A stretch of DNA of 64,000 nt from JAJDOD01 sp039024895 (GTDB taxonomy: Bacteria; Pseudomonadota; Alphaproteobacteria; Rhodobacterales; Rhodobacteraceae), in NCBI GenBank assembly GCA_039024895.1, contig JBCCPJ010000006.1, forward strand, positions 62,001-126,000. Direction: 5' to 3'. This document shows, in pieces, positions 35,637-45,164 of the stretch. The position numbers and the translations under genes are program-made. Within the stretch, counting starts at the first letter, position 1. The number at the start of each line of letters is the position of its first letter. The notes under the pieces were generated by a model. The model saw only the letters and a program-made list of their open reading frames with translations. It had not been told where the DNA came from and did not search any database.

Positions 35637-36721
35637 GAAAGCCGCCCCACCTTGTCATCGCTGCTGGCGGCACTGGCGGTCATATGTTTCCAGCGCAGGC
35701 GTTGGCGGAAGTAGGACTGTCCCGTGGTTGGCGGGTGACACTGTCGACCGACCCGCGCGGCGCCAGATATGCAACAGGCTTTCCAAGCAGCGTGTCCATT
35801 CGCCAGGTGACAAGCGCCACCCCAGCTCGGGGTGGTATCGTTGGCAAGGTGCTGGCGCCGTTCCGAGTTCTGTTTGGAACGCTCACGGCGATTGCGCGCT
35901 TCGTCGCAGATCGACCAAGCGCAGTTGCTGGCTTTGGCGGGTATCCTTCAATTCCGGCGCTGTCTGCTGCGTGGGTCTTGCGGGTACCTCGGTTGATCCA
36001 TGAGCAAAACGGTGTTTTGGGCCGAGTGAACCAGGTCTTTGCCACGCGGGTGCACAATGTCGCCTGCGGCACATGGCCAACGGTACTTCCGTCCAATGCC
36101 GATGCGATCCACGTGGGAAATCCGGTTCGAGGTGCCGTTCGACAGTTGGCAGGATACCCATACCCGGGACCTGAGCAGACGCTCCATGTTGTGGCATTCG
36201 GTGGAAGTCAGGGAGCACGCGTGATCTCCGACACAGTCCCGGAAGCAATTGCACGTCTGCCTGAAACACTGCGTCAAAAGTTGGCAGTCACACACCAAGC
36301 CCGACCGGAAGATGCGGCGCGTGTGAAGCAAGTTTACGACGCGGCGGGCATTGAAGTGGATATCGCGCCGTTCTTTGCCGATATGCCCGAGCGTATGGCG
36401 GCCGCGCATTTGGTGATTTGCCGGTCCGGCGCGTCATCTGTTGCAGACCTCAGCATCATCGGGCGTCCTTCCATCCTTATCCCGCTCGCCGCCGCCATTC
36501 GGGACGAGCAGACCGCGAATGCGCGGGGTTTGGTAGATGCCGATGCCGCGGTTTTGATCCCGGAGTCCAAGCTTGACCCAGCCAGTCTATCGGAGCAGAT
36601 ACTGCTCATATTGACATCGCCCGGTGTCGGCAAACGCATGGCGGCCAACGCGCTGACTGTGGGTACACCGAATGCTGCCGAAGCCCTCGCGGACCTTGTT
36701 GGCCACTTGGCAGGAGAGTGA
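35633..36721 (+). CDS. murG: UDP-GlcNAc:lipid I N-acetylglucosaminyltransferase
   Basis: A 362-residue peripheral inner-membrane glycosyltransferase that makes lipid II. It begins with GTG inside the ftsW stop (GTGA). The glycine-rich loop AAGGTGGHMFPAQALAE, second loop GFGGYPSIPALSAAW, HEQNGVLGRVN, the C-terminal nucleotide-binding FGGSQGARVISDTVPEA and VICRSGASSVADLSIIGRPSI-type region are all present. The upstream open frame overlapping ftsW is a shadow. murC starts two bases after its stop. Confidence 0.96.
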   Translation: MRKPPHLVIAAGGTGGHMFPAQALAEVGLSRGWRVTLSTDPRGARYATGFPSSVSIRQVTSATPARGGIVGKVLAPFRVLFGTLTAIARFVADRPSAVAGFGGYPSIPALSAAWVLRVPRLIHEQNGVLGRVNQVFATRVHNVACGTWPTVLPSNADAIHVGNPVRGAVRQLAGYPYPGPEQTLHVVAFGGSQGARVISDTVPEAIARLPETLRQKLAVTHQARPEDAARVKQVYDAAGIEVDIAPFFADMPERMAAAHLVICRSGASSVADLSIIGRPSILIPLAAAIRDEQTANARGLVDADAAVLIPESKLDPASLSEQILLILTSPGVGKRMAANALTVGTPNAAEALADLVGHLAGE

Positions 36722-36722
36722 A

Positions 36723-38144
36723 ATGAACGCAGCCGCCGTAACGAAACTCCCCACTGAAATGGGCCCTATACACTTTATTGGTATCGGTGGGATTGGGATG
36801 TCGGGGATTGCCGAGGTGCTATTGGAGGCGGGCTATTCTGTTCAAGGCTCAGACCTGAAGCGCTCCAAGATCACGGACCGCCTCGAAGCAAAGGGCGCGC
36901 GCATTTTCGAAGGCCAGCGGGGCGAAAATCTTGAAGGGGCGGAAGTTATAGTGATTTCCTCTGCCATTAAACGCGGGAATACCGAACTGGATCATGCCCG
37001 CTTGTTGGGACTGCCCGTTGTGCGCCGCGCGGAGATGTTGGCAGAACTGATGCGCCTCCGATCAAATGTTGCCGTCGCAGGTACCCACGGAAAAACGACA
37101 ACCACGACGATGGTTGCGGCCCTTTTGGATCATGGTGGCATTGACCCGACCGTCATCAATGGCGGGATCATCCACGCCTACGGGTCGAACGCGCGCGTCG
37201 GTCAGGGTGAGTGGATGGTCGTTGAGGCGGATGAGAGTGATGGCACATTCAACCGTCTGCCGGCGACTATTGCGATCGTCACAAACATCGACCCCGAGCA
37301 TATGGAACACTGGGGTACCATCGAAAACCTCAGAAAGGGCTTTGATGATTTTGTGTCCAACATTCCGTTTTATGGTCTTGCCGTTCTTTGTACCGATCAC
37401 CCGGAGGTGCAGGCTCTGGTTGGTCGCGTGACGGATCGGCGCGTCGTGACGTTTGGTTTCAACGCTCAAGCTGATGTGCGCGCCGTAAATCTGACCTTTG
37501 ACAGCGGCAACGCGCATTTTGATGTTGAGATTGCCGACGATGTCACCATTGAGGGATGTACCCTGCCCATGCCCGGCGATCATAATGTCTCCAACGCATT
37601 GGCTGCTGTTGCTGTCGCCCGACATCTCGGCATGAAATCGGTTGAGATTCGCGAAGCTCTTGCGCAGTTCAAAGGGGTGAACAGGCGCTTTACCCGCGTG
37701 GGTGAAGTTGATGGCGTGACCATCATCGATGACTATGGTCATCATCCTGTCGAGATCGCGGCTGTGCTAAGAGCGGCCAGGCAGGCCGTCGGCAGCGACA
37801 CGGACGCCCGTGTCATAGCAGTGCATCAGCCGCACCGATACTCTAGGCTCTCGTCGCTCTTTGAGGATTTCTGTACGTGCTTTAATGAGGCAGACGTTGT
37901 TGGCATCTCGGAAGTCTTCGGTGCAGGTGAAGCTCCGATCCCCGGTGCCAGCCGCGAAGACCTTGTGGCGGGCCTTATCCGACATGGCCACCGACACGCG
38001 AGATCCGTGATGGACGAAGACGATCTTGAACGGCTCGTACGCGAACAGGCGCGTCCCGGTGACATCGTGGTGTGCCTCGGTGCGGGCACCATCAGTACAT
38101 GGGCGAATAATTTACCAGCGCGGTTGTCAAAGTCCGCTGCCTAA
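36723..38144 (+). CDS. murC: UDP-N-acetylmuramate--L-alanine ligase
   Basis: A 473-residue cytoplasmic Mur ligase adding L-alanine to UDP-MurNAc. N-terminal FIGIGGIGMSGIAEVL (UDP-substrate site), ATP loop VAGTHGKTTTTTM, VVEADESDGTF, NIDPEHMEHW and the C-terminal DDYGHHPVEIAAVL and VHQPHRYSRL motifs are diagnostic. The ATG at 36723 follows the murG stop directly. In many relatives murB, ddl and ftsQAZ follow; here murC is followed by a convergent kinase gene. Confidence 0.96.
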   Translation: MNAAAVTKLPTEMGPIHFIGIGGIGMSGIAEVLLEAGYSVQGSDLKRSKITDRLEAKGARIFEGQRGENLEGAEVIVISSAIKRGNTELDHARLLGLPVVRRAEMLAELMRLRSNVAVAGTHGKTTTTTMVAALLDHGGIDPTVINGGIIHAYGSNARVGQGEWMVVEADESDGTFNRLPATIAIVTNIDPEHMEHWGTIENLRKGFDDFVSNIPFYGLAVLCTDHPEVQALVGRVTDRRVVTFGFNAQADVRAVNLTFDSGNAHFDVEIADDVTIEGCTLPMPGDHNVSNALAAVAVARHLGMKSVEIREALAQFKGVNRRFTRVGEVDGVTIIDDYGHHPVEIAAVLRAARQAVGSDTDARVIAVHQPHRYSRLSSLFEDFCTCFNEADVVGISEVFGAGEAPIPGASREDLVAGLIRHGHRHARSVMDEDDLERLVREQARPGDIVVCLGAGTISTWANNLPARLSKSAA

Positions 38145-38192
38145 CGAAGCGCCGTGGGAGGTGACGAAGATTGCCTTGGCGCGAACACGCGC

Positions 38193-39173
38193 TCAAATCA
38201 AACCCGCATCCTTGAATAGCGCAGCAAGGCTGGCCTCCGGGCGTGCACCAAAGTGAGAAATGACCTCCGCCGCGGCGACGCATCCCATCTTACCGGCCGT
38301 TTCGAGCGATGTGTTCGCGGCATACCCGTAAAGAAAGCCCGCCGCGAATTGATCCCCTGCGCCGGTTGCGTCAATCGGCGTTATCATTTTGACCGGGACC
38401 GAAACCGTCGTCTCACCTTGCACAAGAAGAACATCCTGACCGGAGCGCGTGCAGACCGCAACGCCCGCATCATTGGCTGCTTGCATTAGCGCCGATGACA
38501 GGTCCGTCTGGTAAAGCGCTTCCCATTCATGCTCGTTCCCGATCACGTAATCCAGGTCTTGAACCAGACGCCGGAAGTCACCGCGATGCCGGTCGACACA
38601 GAACGGATCGGACAGAGCAATACCTGCACGCCCACCATTTTCCCGACAGAGCTTTGCGGCACGTTCAAATGCCGCTTTTCCCTTGTCTTTGTCGTAGAGG
38701 TACCCTTCCAAAAACAAAATTTGAGCGCGTCCTGCGACATCGTCCAAGACGTCCTCCGGTCCTAATTCTGACGAGATGCCAAGATAGGTGTTCATGGAAC
38801 GCTCCCCATCCGGGGAAACGAAGATCATAGAACGTGACGTTGGTAACTCGCCGTCTGCCACCGGGGCATTTACAAAACTCGTGCCGTCATCCTCCATGGA
38901 TTTCGCGTAGAAACGGCCAAGGGCATCGTCATACACTCGCCCGATGAACCCAGTTTTCAGACCAAGATTGCCGAGGCCCGCGAGCGTGTTTGCAACGGAG
39001 CCACCCGCTGCCTGAACCCGCTCGGACATCGCTGCATAGAGTAACTCACCGCGATCACGCTCCACCAGCTGCATGATCCCTTTCTCAATCCCCATATGTT
39101 CGAGAAAGCTGTCATCTGCTTTTGCGATGACATCCACAACGGCGTTGCCGATCCCGACGACTTGGAAACTCAC
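38193..39173 (-). CDS. PfkB family sugar/nucleoside kinase (adenosine kinase-like)
   Basis: A 326-residue ribokinase-fold kinase. N-terminal VVGIGNAVVDVIAKADDSFL, the first PfkB signature around GGSVANTLAGLGNLGLKTGFIG, and the second DATGAGDQFAAGFLYG with the catalytic Asp. The pattern is closest to bacterial adenosine kinases. It begins with GTG overlapping the nth stop (GTGA), so the two are coupled. Convergent with murC. Substrate (adenosine versus a sugar) cannot be fixed by eye. Confidence 0.85.
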   Translation of the reverse strand: MSFQVVGIGNAVVDVIAKADDSFLEHMGIEKGIMQLVERDRGELLYAAMSERVQAAGGSVANTLAGLGNLGLKTGFIGRVYDDALGRFYAKSMEDDGTSFVNAPVADGELPTSRSMIFVSPDGERSMNTYLGISSELGPEDVLDDVAGRAQILFLEGYLYDKDKGKAAFERAAKLCRENGGRAGIALSDPFCVDRHRGDFRRLVQDLDYVIGNEHEWEALYQTDLSSALMQAANDAGVAVCTRSGQDVLLVQGETTVSVPVKMITPIDATGAGDQFAAGFLYGYAANTSLETAGKMGCVAAAEVISHFGARPEASLAALFKDAGLI

Positions 39174-39814
39174 GCTGTTTTCTCCTCAAATTGGCATAGG
39201 TCCGCTATCAGACACACCTGACATTTTGGTTTACGGGCAACGCACACATATCGCCCATGAAGAATGAGCCAATGATGCGCATGTAGCTGAAACTCGGCAG
39301 GAATGTTATCTTCGACGGCACGTTCGACAGCATCCACGTCTTTGCCTGGGGCAATGCCTGTTCGGTTTCCAACCCGAAATATATGTGTGTCGACGGCTTG
39401 GGCTGGCTGCTTCCACCACATGTTCAAAACAACATTGGCCGTCTTGCGACCGACACCCGGCAGGGACTGCAAGGCGGCGCGGGACGACGGCACTTCTCCG
39501 CCATACTCATCAACAAGGATGCGCGCCATCTTCATCACGTTTTTGGCTTTGTTGCGGAACAGGCCAATTGTCTTGATGTGCTCAATCAGTTTTTCTTCGC
39601 CAAGCGCCAACATCTTTTCGGGTGTGTCAGCAATCTCAAACAGCTTTGCGGTTGCTTTGTTCACACCAGCATCGGTTGCCTGGGCAGATAACGCCACGGC
39701 AACGACCAATGTGTACACGTTAACATGGTGCAATTCACCCTTCGGTTCTGCTTCTGCATTGCGGAACCTTGTGAAAATTTCAACAAGCACAGGATAGGGG
39801 AGTTGTTTTGCCAT
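39170..39814 (-). CDS. nth: Endonuclease III
   Basis: A 214-residue DNA glycosylase/AP lyase removing oxidised pyrimidines. The helix-hairpin-helix LPGVGRKTANVVLN includes the catalytic Lys, followed by VDTHIFRVGNRTG with the catalytic Asp. The iron-sulfur cluster motif C-x6-C-x2-C-x5-C is present as CVARKPKCQVCLIADLC. The ATG at 39814 (MAKQLPYPVLVEIF) matches the family; the upstream ATG adds 12 residues. Divergent from a DNA-alkylation repair gene, giving a small repair cluster. Confidence 0.95.
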   Translation of the reverse strand: MAKQLPYPVLVEIFTRFRNAEAEPKGELHHVNVYTLVVAVALSAQATDAGVNKATAKLFEIADTPEKMLALGEEKLIEHIKTIGLFRNKAKNVMKMARILVDEYGGEVPSSRAALQSLPGVGRKTANVVLNMWWKQPAQAVDTHIFRVGNRTGIAPGKDVDAVERAVEDNIPAEFQLHAHHWLILHGRYVCVARKPKCQVCLIADLCQFEEKTA

Positions 39815-39919
39815 CCGGCGTGTTTTGGCGGAATGTCCGGACGCGTGCAATCCCGCAAGTTCCGGGTCGAAAATGCGAAGATGATCCGCAATTCTAGGGT
39901 CAATGAACGAGGATCGCCG

Positions 39920-40759
39920 ATGACCAAACTAGAAGCAGGATACCACTACCAACTGATGCGCCGTGCGATCGATTTGATCGATTGCGAAAGCGGACAAGAC
40001 AAGTCACTGGATGAGATCGCACGGGAGATGTCCATGAGCCCGGCGCATTTTCAACGCATCTTCAGTCGATGGGCCGGTGTGTCGCCCAAGCGTTACCAGC
40101 AATGGCTTAAGCTTGATCACGCGCGGCATCTGTTGGCGGAGCGTCACACCACATTGGAGACAGCGGATGCTGTTGGATTGTCAGGTTCCGGACGGCTGCA
40201 TGACCTTTTCGTCCGTTGGGAGGCTATGAGCCCTGGAGACTATTCGAAAGGAGGCATGGGGCTCGAAATCCGCTGGGGCTGGTTTGAAAGTCCTTTTGGC
40301 CCTGCCTTGATCATGGGTACGGATCGCGGCATTTGCGGGATCGGTTTCGCAAGCGAGACAACCGAAGAAGATACGATACGCGATTTGATGGGACGTTGGC
40401 CAAAGGCAACTTTCGTCGAGGACTCCGCCGCGCTTCAGGCCCATGCTGAGGCGGCATTTCCTGCCACCGGCGACGCAAAGGCAAAGCTATTTCTGATCGG
40501 TTCACCCTTGCAAATCAAAGTTTGGGAGGCGTTGCTTCACGTGCCGAGCGGATACGTGACCACCTATTCAGACATTGCGAGGGTCATTGGTCGTCCAAAG
40601 GCTGTGCGTGCGGTGGGCACCGCCGTCGGGCGCAATCCGATTTCATGGTTGATTCCCTGCCACCGGGCGCTTCGCAAGTCTGGTGGTCTGGGCGGCTACC
40701 ATTGGGGACTGCCGGTCAAGCGCACTATGTTGGCATGGGAAGCAGCGGGAACGTCCTGA
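39920..40759 (+). CDS. AraC domain fused to O6-methylguanine-DNA methyltransferase (Ada-like)
   Basis: A 279-residue protein. Residues about 10-108 are an AraC helix-turn-helix pair (LDEIAREMSMSPAHFQRIFSRW and the ETADAVGLSGSGRLHDLF half). Residues about 115-279 are the methyltransferase with VWEALLHVPSGYVTTYSDIA and the suicide cysteine in IPCHRAL (C247). The N-terminal zinc-binding phosphotriester domain of true Ada is missing, so how it senses alkylation is unclear. The ATG at 39920 has GAGG upstream; the longer open frame crosses into the nth leader. It repairs O6-methylguanine and may also regulate. Confidence 0.92.
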   Translation: MTKLEAGYHYQLMRRAIDLIDCESGQDKSLDEIAREMSMSPAHFQRIFSRWAGVSPKRYQQWLKLDHARHLLAERHTTLETADAVGLSGSGRLHDLFVRWEAMSPGDYSKGGMGLEIRWGWFESPFGPALIMGTDRGICGIGFASETTEEDTIRDLMGRWPKATFVEDSAALQAHAEAAFPATGDAKAKLFLIGSPLQIKVWEALLHVPSGYVTTYSDIARVIGRPKAVRAVGTAVGRNPISWLIPCHRALRKSGGLGGYHWGLPVKRTMLAWEAAGTS

Positions 40760-40876
40760 TATAGGATAACAGGTGCCTGTTCTTGTGTAACATGTGGCGC
40801 TCGGCTGTTCTTCGCCCAAGCCGTGGATATCTCTGTACGCCAGAAGCGTTCCTCGGCACAAAGGAGATGCGCAATC

Positions 40877-41548
40877 ATGAGGAACACAATGCGTAACAAG
40901 ACATCAATCGTGCTGGGCGTTGCGGGGATTTTGACACTTTCGGCATGTGCGACGGATCCGTCGCAGTTTCCGGGCACAGAAGGCCAACGTACACAGCAAG
41001 GTGCAGTGGCAGGTGCAGCCTTAGGTGGCGTTTTGGGCGCCATAACCGGTGATGGCAGTCGCGGCGACGATATCGTACGCGGGGCCGTAATTGGCGGTGT
41101 TGCAGGTGCAGTAGCCGGCAATATCATGGATCGCCAAGCGGCGGAGCTTCGAAACGACTTTGGCAACGGCGATATTGAGGTGATCAACACTGGCAATGAG
41201 TTGATCGTGCGGATGCCGGAAGCCATTCTGTTCGCCACGGACAGCGCCGCGCTTAACCCGAATCTACGGTCCGACCTCTTTGTTTTGGCCGACAGCCTCA
41301 ACAAGTATCCGCAGTCAATCGTGACGGTGACGGGCCATACGGACAACACGGGTTCAGCCGGTTACAACCAAGACCTCTCTGAGCGCCGGGCCAGTTCTGT
41401 TGCATCCGTTCTTCAATCCGGTGGGGTGTCGCCAACGCGTTTGCGGATAGTTGGTGCCGGTGAAAATCGCCCGATTGCAACGAACCAGACCGCTCAGGGG
41501 CGTGCTCAGAACCGGCGGGTCGATATTACGATTACGCCAACCGGCTGA
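40877..41548 (+). CDS. OmpA family outer-membrane lipoprotein with glycine zipper
   Basis: A 223-residue lipoprotein. The signal peptide ends in the lipobox LSAC. A glycine-zipper region follows (AVAGAALGGVLGAITGDGSRG then VIGGVAGAVAGNIMD), which may contact the membrane. The C-terminal OmpA domain (about 100-223) has ILFATDSAALN, VTGHTDNTGSAGYNQDLSERRA and the NRRVDI ending, the peptidoglycan-binding signature. AAGGAG at 40861-40866 supports the ATG at 40877. It should anchor the outer membrane to the wall. A terminator follows. Confidence 0.93.
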   Translation: MRNTMRNKTSIVLGVAGILTLSACATDPSQFPGTEGQRTQQGAVAGAALGGVLGAITGDGSRGDDIVRGAVIGGVAGAVAGNIMDRQAAELRNDFGNGDIEVINTGNELIVRMPEAILFATDSAALNPNLRSDLFVLADSLNKYPQSIVTVTGHTDNTGSAGYNQDLSERRASSVASVLQSGGVSPTRLRIVGAGENRPIATNQTAQGRAQNRRVDITITPTG

Positions 41549-41572
41549 TCTGTCAGCAGGTAACAAATTTAG

Positions 41573-41602
41573 TGGCGAGTCGTATTGGCTCGCCATTTTT
41601 AT
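41573..41602 (+). terminator. Rho-independent terminator after the OmpA lipoprotein
   Basis: TGGCGAG (41573-41579) pairs perfectly with CTCGCCA (41589-41595), followed by TTTTTATT. The 285-base gap to the end of clpA holds this and the clpA terminator but no gene. Confidence 0.88.
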
Positions 41603-41782
41603 TGGACGCTGTCCACCCAGAAATTTTTACCTCCGCCACCGTTCATCGCGTTTAGCAAGGCGCTTCGGAAAGGCGTATCGCGCCTGATGTCGGTTGCTAA
41701 TTCAGCAGAACATTCATCTATCTTGCGTCGCCGTGGTGCCAAGTTCCAAAGCCCGAAACAAGCTCGCAAATGATCTCAAAAT

Positions 41783-41809
41783 AGACAGGGGGAGCTCGAA
41801 AGCTCCCCC
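41783..41809 (-). terminator. Terminator after clpA
   Basis: GGGGGAGCT (41788-41796) and AGCTCCCCC (41801-41809) form a perfect 9-bp stem with a 4-base loop. On the minus strand it is followed by TGTCTATTTTG, 25 bases after the clpA stop. Confidence 0.8.
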
Positions 41810-41833
41810 TTTAGCCTAGCTGTAATGCAGTGA

Positions 41834-44167
41834 TTAATCAGCGGTAAGCAGTGGCGGTTTCTTCTTGGCGATGCGCTTTGTCTTCGGTTCGATGCGAAGT
41901 TCTAGCTTGCCTTCCTTGACACCAACCTTGACGATCCCGCCTTTGGCGAGCTTCCCGAAGAGAAGCTCTTCCGCCAAGGGCTTCTTGATCTCCTCTTGGA
42001 TAACACGTCCCAGAGGACGCGCGCCCATCTTGTCGTCATACCCTTTGTTGGCCAGCCATTCAGCGGCGGGGCGCGTAAGTTCGATATGTACACCGCGATC
42101 CATCAACTGAGCTTCAAGCTGCAGAACAAATTTCTCTACCACCTGTAGGATAACCTCCTTCGGAAGCGCGCCGAAGCTTATCACCGCATCCAGGCGGTTC
42201 CGGAATTCCGGCGTGAACATTCGTTCGATGGCAGCCGTGTCCTCGCCTTCGCGTTTGTCGCGACCGAAGCCGACCGCTTCGCGCGCCATATCCGCCGCGC
42301 CCGCGTTCGATGTCATGATCAGGATGACATTGCGGAAATCGACTGTGCGCCCATTGTGGTCGGTCAATTGACCGTGGTCCATGACCTGCAACAGAATGTT
42401 GTACACATCCGGATGCGCCTTTTCGATTTCGTCGAGCAGGAGCACGCAGTGTGGATGCTGGTCGACCCCGTCAGTGAGAAGGCCGCCTTGGTCAAAACCG
42501 ACATAGCCGGGAGGTGCGCCGATCAGCCGACTGACGGCGTGCTTCTCCATGTATACGGACATGTCAAAGCGCATTAGTTCCACGCCGAGTGTGTCAGCCA
42601 GCTGTTTGGCGACCTCCGTTTTCCCGACGCCCGTCGGCCCCGCAAACAGGTAGTTGCCTATCGGCTTCTCTGGTTCACGCAGCCCAGCCCGGGACAGCTT
42701 GATTGCGGAGGCTAGCGCTTCGATGGCCTTGTCTTGACCGAACACCACCCGCTTCAGAGACGCCTCAAGGTCTTTCAAGACAGCAGCGTCGTCCTTCGAC
42801 ACATTCTTGGGTGGGATGCGCGCAATTTTTGCGACTACATTCTCAATCTGCGTGACATCTATGGTTTTGGCACGCTTTTCTTCTTCAACAAGATGTTGAG
42901 CCGCGCCAGCTTCATCGATGACGTCGATAGCTTTGTCCGGAAGTTTCCTATCATTGATATAACGTGCAGAAAGCTCGACAGCCGTCCGCACAGCATCGTC
43001 GGTGTATGTCACCGAGTGATGGTCTTCGAAATATGGCTTCAGGCCAAGAAGGATTTGCACGCTGTCATCGACCGATGGTTCCGTTACGTCGATTTTTTGG
43101 AAACGGCGGCTGAGCGCGCGGTCCTTCTCAAAATGCTGCCGGAATTCTTTGTAGGTCGTTGACCCCATGCAGCGCAGCTTGCCGCCTTGCAGTGCCGGTT
43201 TCAGGAGGTTTGACGCGTCCATCGCTCCGCCTGACGTGGCGCCTGCGCCGATGACCGTGTGTATCTCGTCGATGAACAGAATAGCATCGGGGTGTTCTTC
43301 AAGTTCTGTCACGACCGCTTTCAGTCGCTCTTCGAAATCGCCGCGATAGCGTGTACCGGCAAGCAGCGCGCCCATGTCCAAGGAGTAAATTGTCGATCCT
43401 TCAAGAACTTCCGGGGTCGCCTTCTCCACGATTTTCTTGGCTAATCCCTCCGCAATCGCCGTTTTGCCAACACCGGGATCGCCGACGAGAAGCGGGTTGT
43501 TTTTGCGTCGCCGACAGAGCACTTGGATACAACGTTCGACTTCCGCCTCGCGACCGATCAATGGATCGACATCGCCTTGCACAGCCTTTGCATTTAGATC
43601 GACACAGTACTTACCAAGTGCCGATTCTTTATTGTCCTCTTCCTCCGCATTGCCACCGCCTGTCGCCGATTGCTCATCGTCGAACTCGGGAGCACCACTG
43701 ACCGGGCGCGTTTCTCCGAATGAGGGATCCTTCGCGACACCGTGGGCAATAAAGTTAACAGCATCATACCGCGTCATATCCTGCGCTTGCAGAAAATAAG
43801 CAGCATTCGACTCGCGTTCGGCAAAGATAGCGACAAGGACGTTCGCGCCGGTCACTTCAGTCCGTCCGGAAGACTGTACATGAATCGCAGCCCGTTGAAT
43901 AACGCGCTGGAAAGCGGCCGTTGGCACTGCCTCAGAACCTTCGATTTCCGTTACGAGCGTTGAAAGATCGTCGTCAATAAAGTCATTGAGCGTCTTACGC
44001 AGATCGTCCAGATCCACAGAGCAGGCTTGCATCACCTTCGCAGCGTCTGGTTCATCAATCAACGCGAGCAGCAAGTGCTCCAGCGTTGCAAGTTCGTGGC
44101 GACGCGCATTCGCGATAGCGAGGGCCGCGTGGATCGCGTCTTCGAGCGACTTGGAAAACGATGGCAC
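41834..44167 (-). CDS. clpA: ATP-dependent Clp protease ATP-binding subunit ClpA
   Basis: A 777-residue AAA+ unfoldase that feeds ClpP. The Clp-N domain (about 1-145) is followed by AAA domain 1 with Walker A GDPGVGKTA and Walker B ILFIDEIHTV, and AAA domain 2 with GPTGVGKTE and VLLLDEIEKAHPDV. The C-terminal IGL-type ClpP loop region follows the second domain. The start codon is GTG with AAGGAG upstream. A run of acidic residues (EDDLST and NAEEEDNKES) marks the linker. clpS, often adjacent to clpA, is not in this window. Confidence 0.96.
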   Translation of the reverse strand: MPSFSKSLEDAIHAALAIANARRHELATLEHLLLALIDEPDAAKVMQACSVDLDDLRKTLNDFIDDDLSTLVTEIEGSEAVPTAAFQRVIQRAAIHVQSSGRTEVTGANVLVAIFAERESNAAYFLQAQDMTRYDAVNFIAHGVAKDPSFGETRPVSGAPEFDDEQSATGGGNAEEEDNKESALGKYCVDLNAKAVQGDVDPLIGREAEVERCIQVLCRRRKNNPLLVGDPGVGKTAIAEGLAKKIVEKATPEVLEGSTIYSLDMGALLAGTRYRGDFEERLKAVVTELEEHPDAILFIDEIHTVIGAGATSGGAMDASNLLKPALQGGKLRCMGSTTYKEFRQHFEKDRALSRRFQKIDVTEPSVDDSVQILLGLKPYFEDHHSVTYTDDAVRTAVELSARYINDRKLPDKAIDVIDEAGAAQHLVEEEKRAKTIDVTQIENVVAKIARIPPKNVSKDDAAVLKDLEASLKRVVFGQDKAIEALASAIKLSRAGLREPEKPIGNYLFAGPTGVGKTEVAKQLADTLGVELMRFDMSVYMEKHAVSRLIGAPPGYVGFDQGGLLTDGVDQHPHCVLLLDEIEKAHPDVYNILLQVMDHGQLTDHNGRTVDFRNVILIMTSNAGAADMAREAVGFGRDKREGEDTAAIERMFTPEFRNRLDAVISFGALPKEVILQVVEKFVLQLEAQLMDRGVHIELTRPAAEWLANKGYDDKMGARPLGRVIQEEIKKPLAEELLFGKLAKGGIVKVGVKEGKLELRIEPKTKRIAKKKPPLLTAD

Positions 44168-44351
44168 GCTCTAGTGCTCCTTCAACAAAGGGCCGGCGAG
44201 GGATTACGGTTGGGTCCCTCACGGACCGTGACCTTATATTGTTAGATTTCGGTTAGAATTCCGAACCTTCAAGAGTTTTTTGCTCACACACGCTCACATT
44301 TTTTCTTTCCAGTGGAAGTTGCGCCGTAAAGTGAGACAAAATGTGGCGATT

Positions 44352-45107
44352 TCAGAACGAATCCTTGCGCCGCCGTATTTCAGCAAAGACATCGACGTCA
44401 CTTTCATGAGCCATATTTAGGTTCGATTTCACCTCTGCCAAGCCTGCTCGTATAAACGGGTTTGTCGCGAGCTCCTCAGATAACGTCGAAGGTACAGTTG
44501 CGTGACCTCTGGCCCGAGCTTGTTCCACGCTCTTCATGCGCGCGAGCAGGGCGGGATTGTGCGGTTCAATGGTCAATGCAAATTTGCCATTCGCAAGCGT
44601 GTATTCGTGTCCCGAATAAATTGTCGTTTCCTCCGGTAGGGATGCCAGTTTGCTCAGCGAATGCCACATTTGCGCATGCGTGCCTTCAAAAACGCGCCCG
44701 CAGCCAAGCGCCATCAGACTATCGGCCGTAAACGCCGCGTGTTCAGACGGCATATAAAAGGCGATGTGTCCGACAGTGTGCCCGGAGACGTCCATGACTT
44801 CTACTTCTGCGCCCGCAAATTCGAAACGATCGCCGTCTATGAGCGCGCTATCTAGCGCAGGCAAACGATGCGCGTCAGCGAGTGCGCCGCGCACTATGGC
44901 GTCGCCGCGCAGCTCGGAAACGGCGTCAACGTGATCGTTGTGGTGATGCGTGATCCATATTTCATCCAGTGCCCAACCCTCCTTCTTGAGAACGTTGGCG
45001 ATTGGACCTGCTTCTGGCGCATCGACAAGAGCCGTCTTGCCTTCATTGTGCACAAGATATGCGTAATTATCTTCGCGGCACTGGATCGTAACGAATTTGA
45101 AAGACAT
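44352..45107 (-). CDS. gloB: Hydroxyacylglutathione hydrolase (glyoxalase II)
   Basis: A 251-residue metallo-beta-lactamase-fold enzyme hydrolysing S-lactoylglutathione to lactate and glutathione, the second step of methylglyoxal detoxification. Metal motif THHHNDHVDAV, then DVSGHTVGHIAFY, TADSLMALGCGRVFEGT and YSGHEYTLANGKFAL give the remaining ligands. The ATG at 45107 has GGAG upstream and matches the family N-terminus (MSFKFVTIQCREDNYAYLV); the open frame extends 47 codons further without similarity. Divergent from a methyltransferase gene. Confidence 0.94.
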   Translation of the reverse strand: MSFKFVTIQCREDNYAYLVHNEGKTALVDAPEAGPIANVLKKEGWALDEIWITHHHNDHVDAVSELRGDAIVRGALADAHRLPALDSALIDGDRFEFAGAEVEVMDVSGHTVGHIAFYMPSEHAAFTADSLMALGCGRVFEGTHAQMWHSLSKLASLPEETTIYSGHEYTLANGKFALTIEPHNPALLARMKSVEQARARGHATVPSTLSEELATNPFIRAGLAEVKSNLNMAHESDVDVFAEIRRRKDSF

Positions 45108-45164
45108 GGCTACTCCGACGGGGCTATGTTTGAGTGACATTCGGACAAAGAAGACCGCGCCGCA

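Noticed and set aside
44248..44265. TTCGG-N8-CCGAA inverted repeat upstream of clpA
   Set aside because: The stem is short, there is no T-tract, and it does not match a CIRCE element or another regulator site I know.
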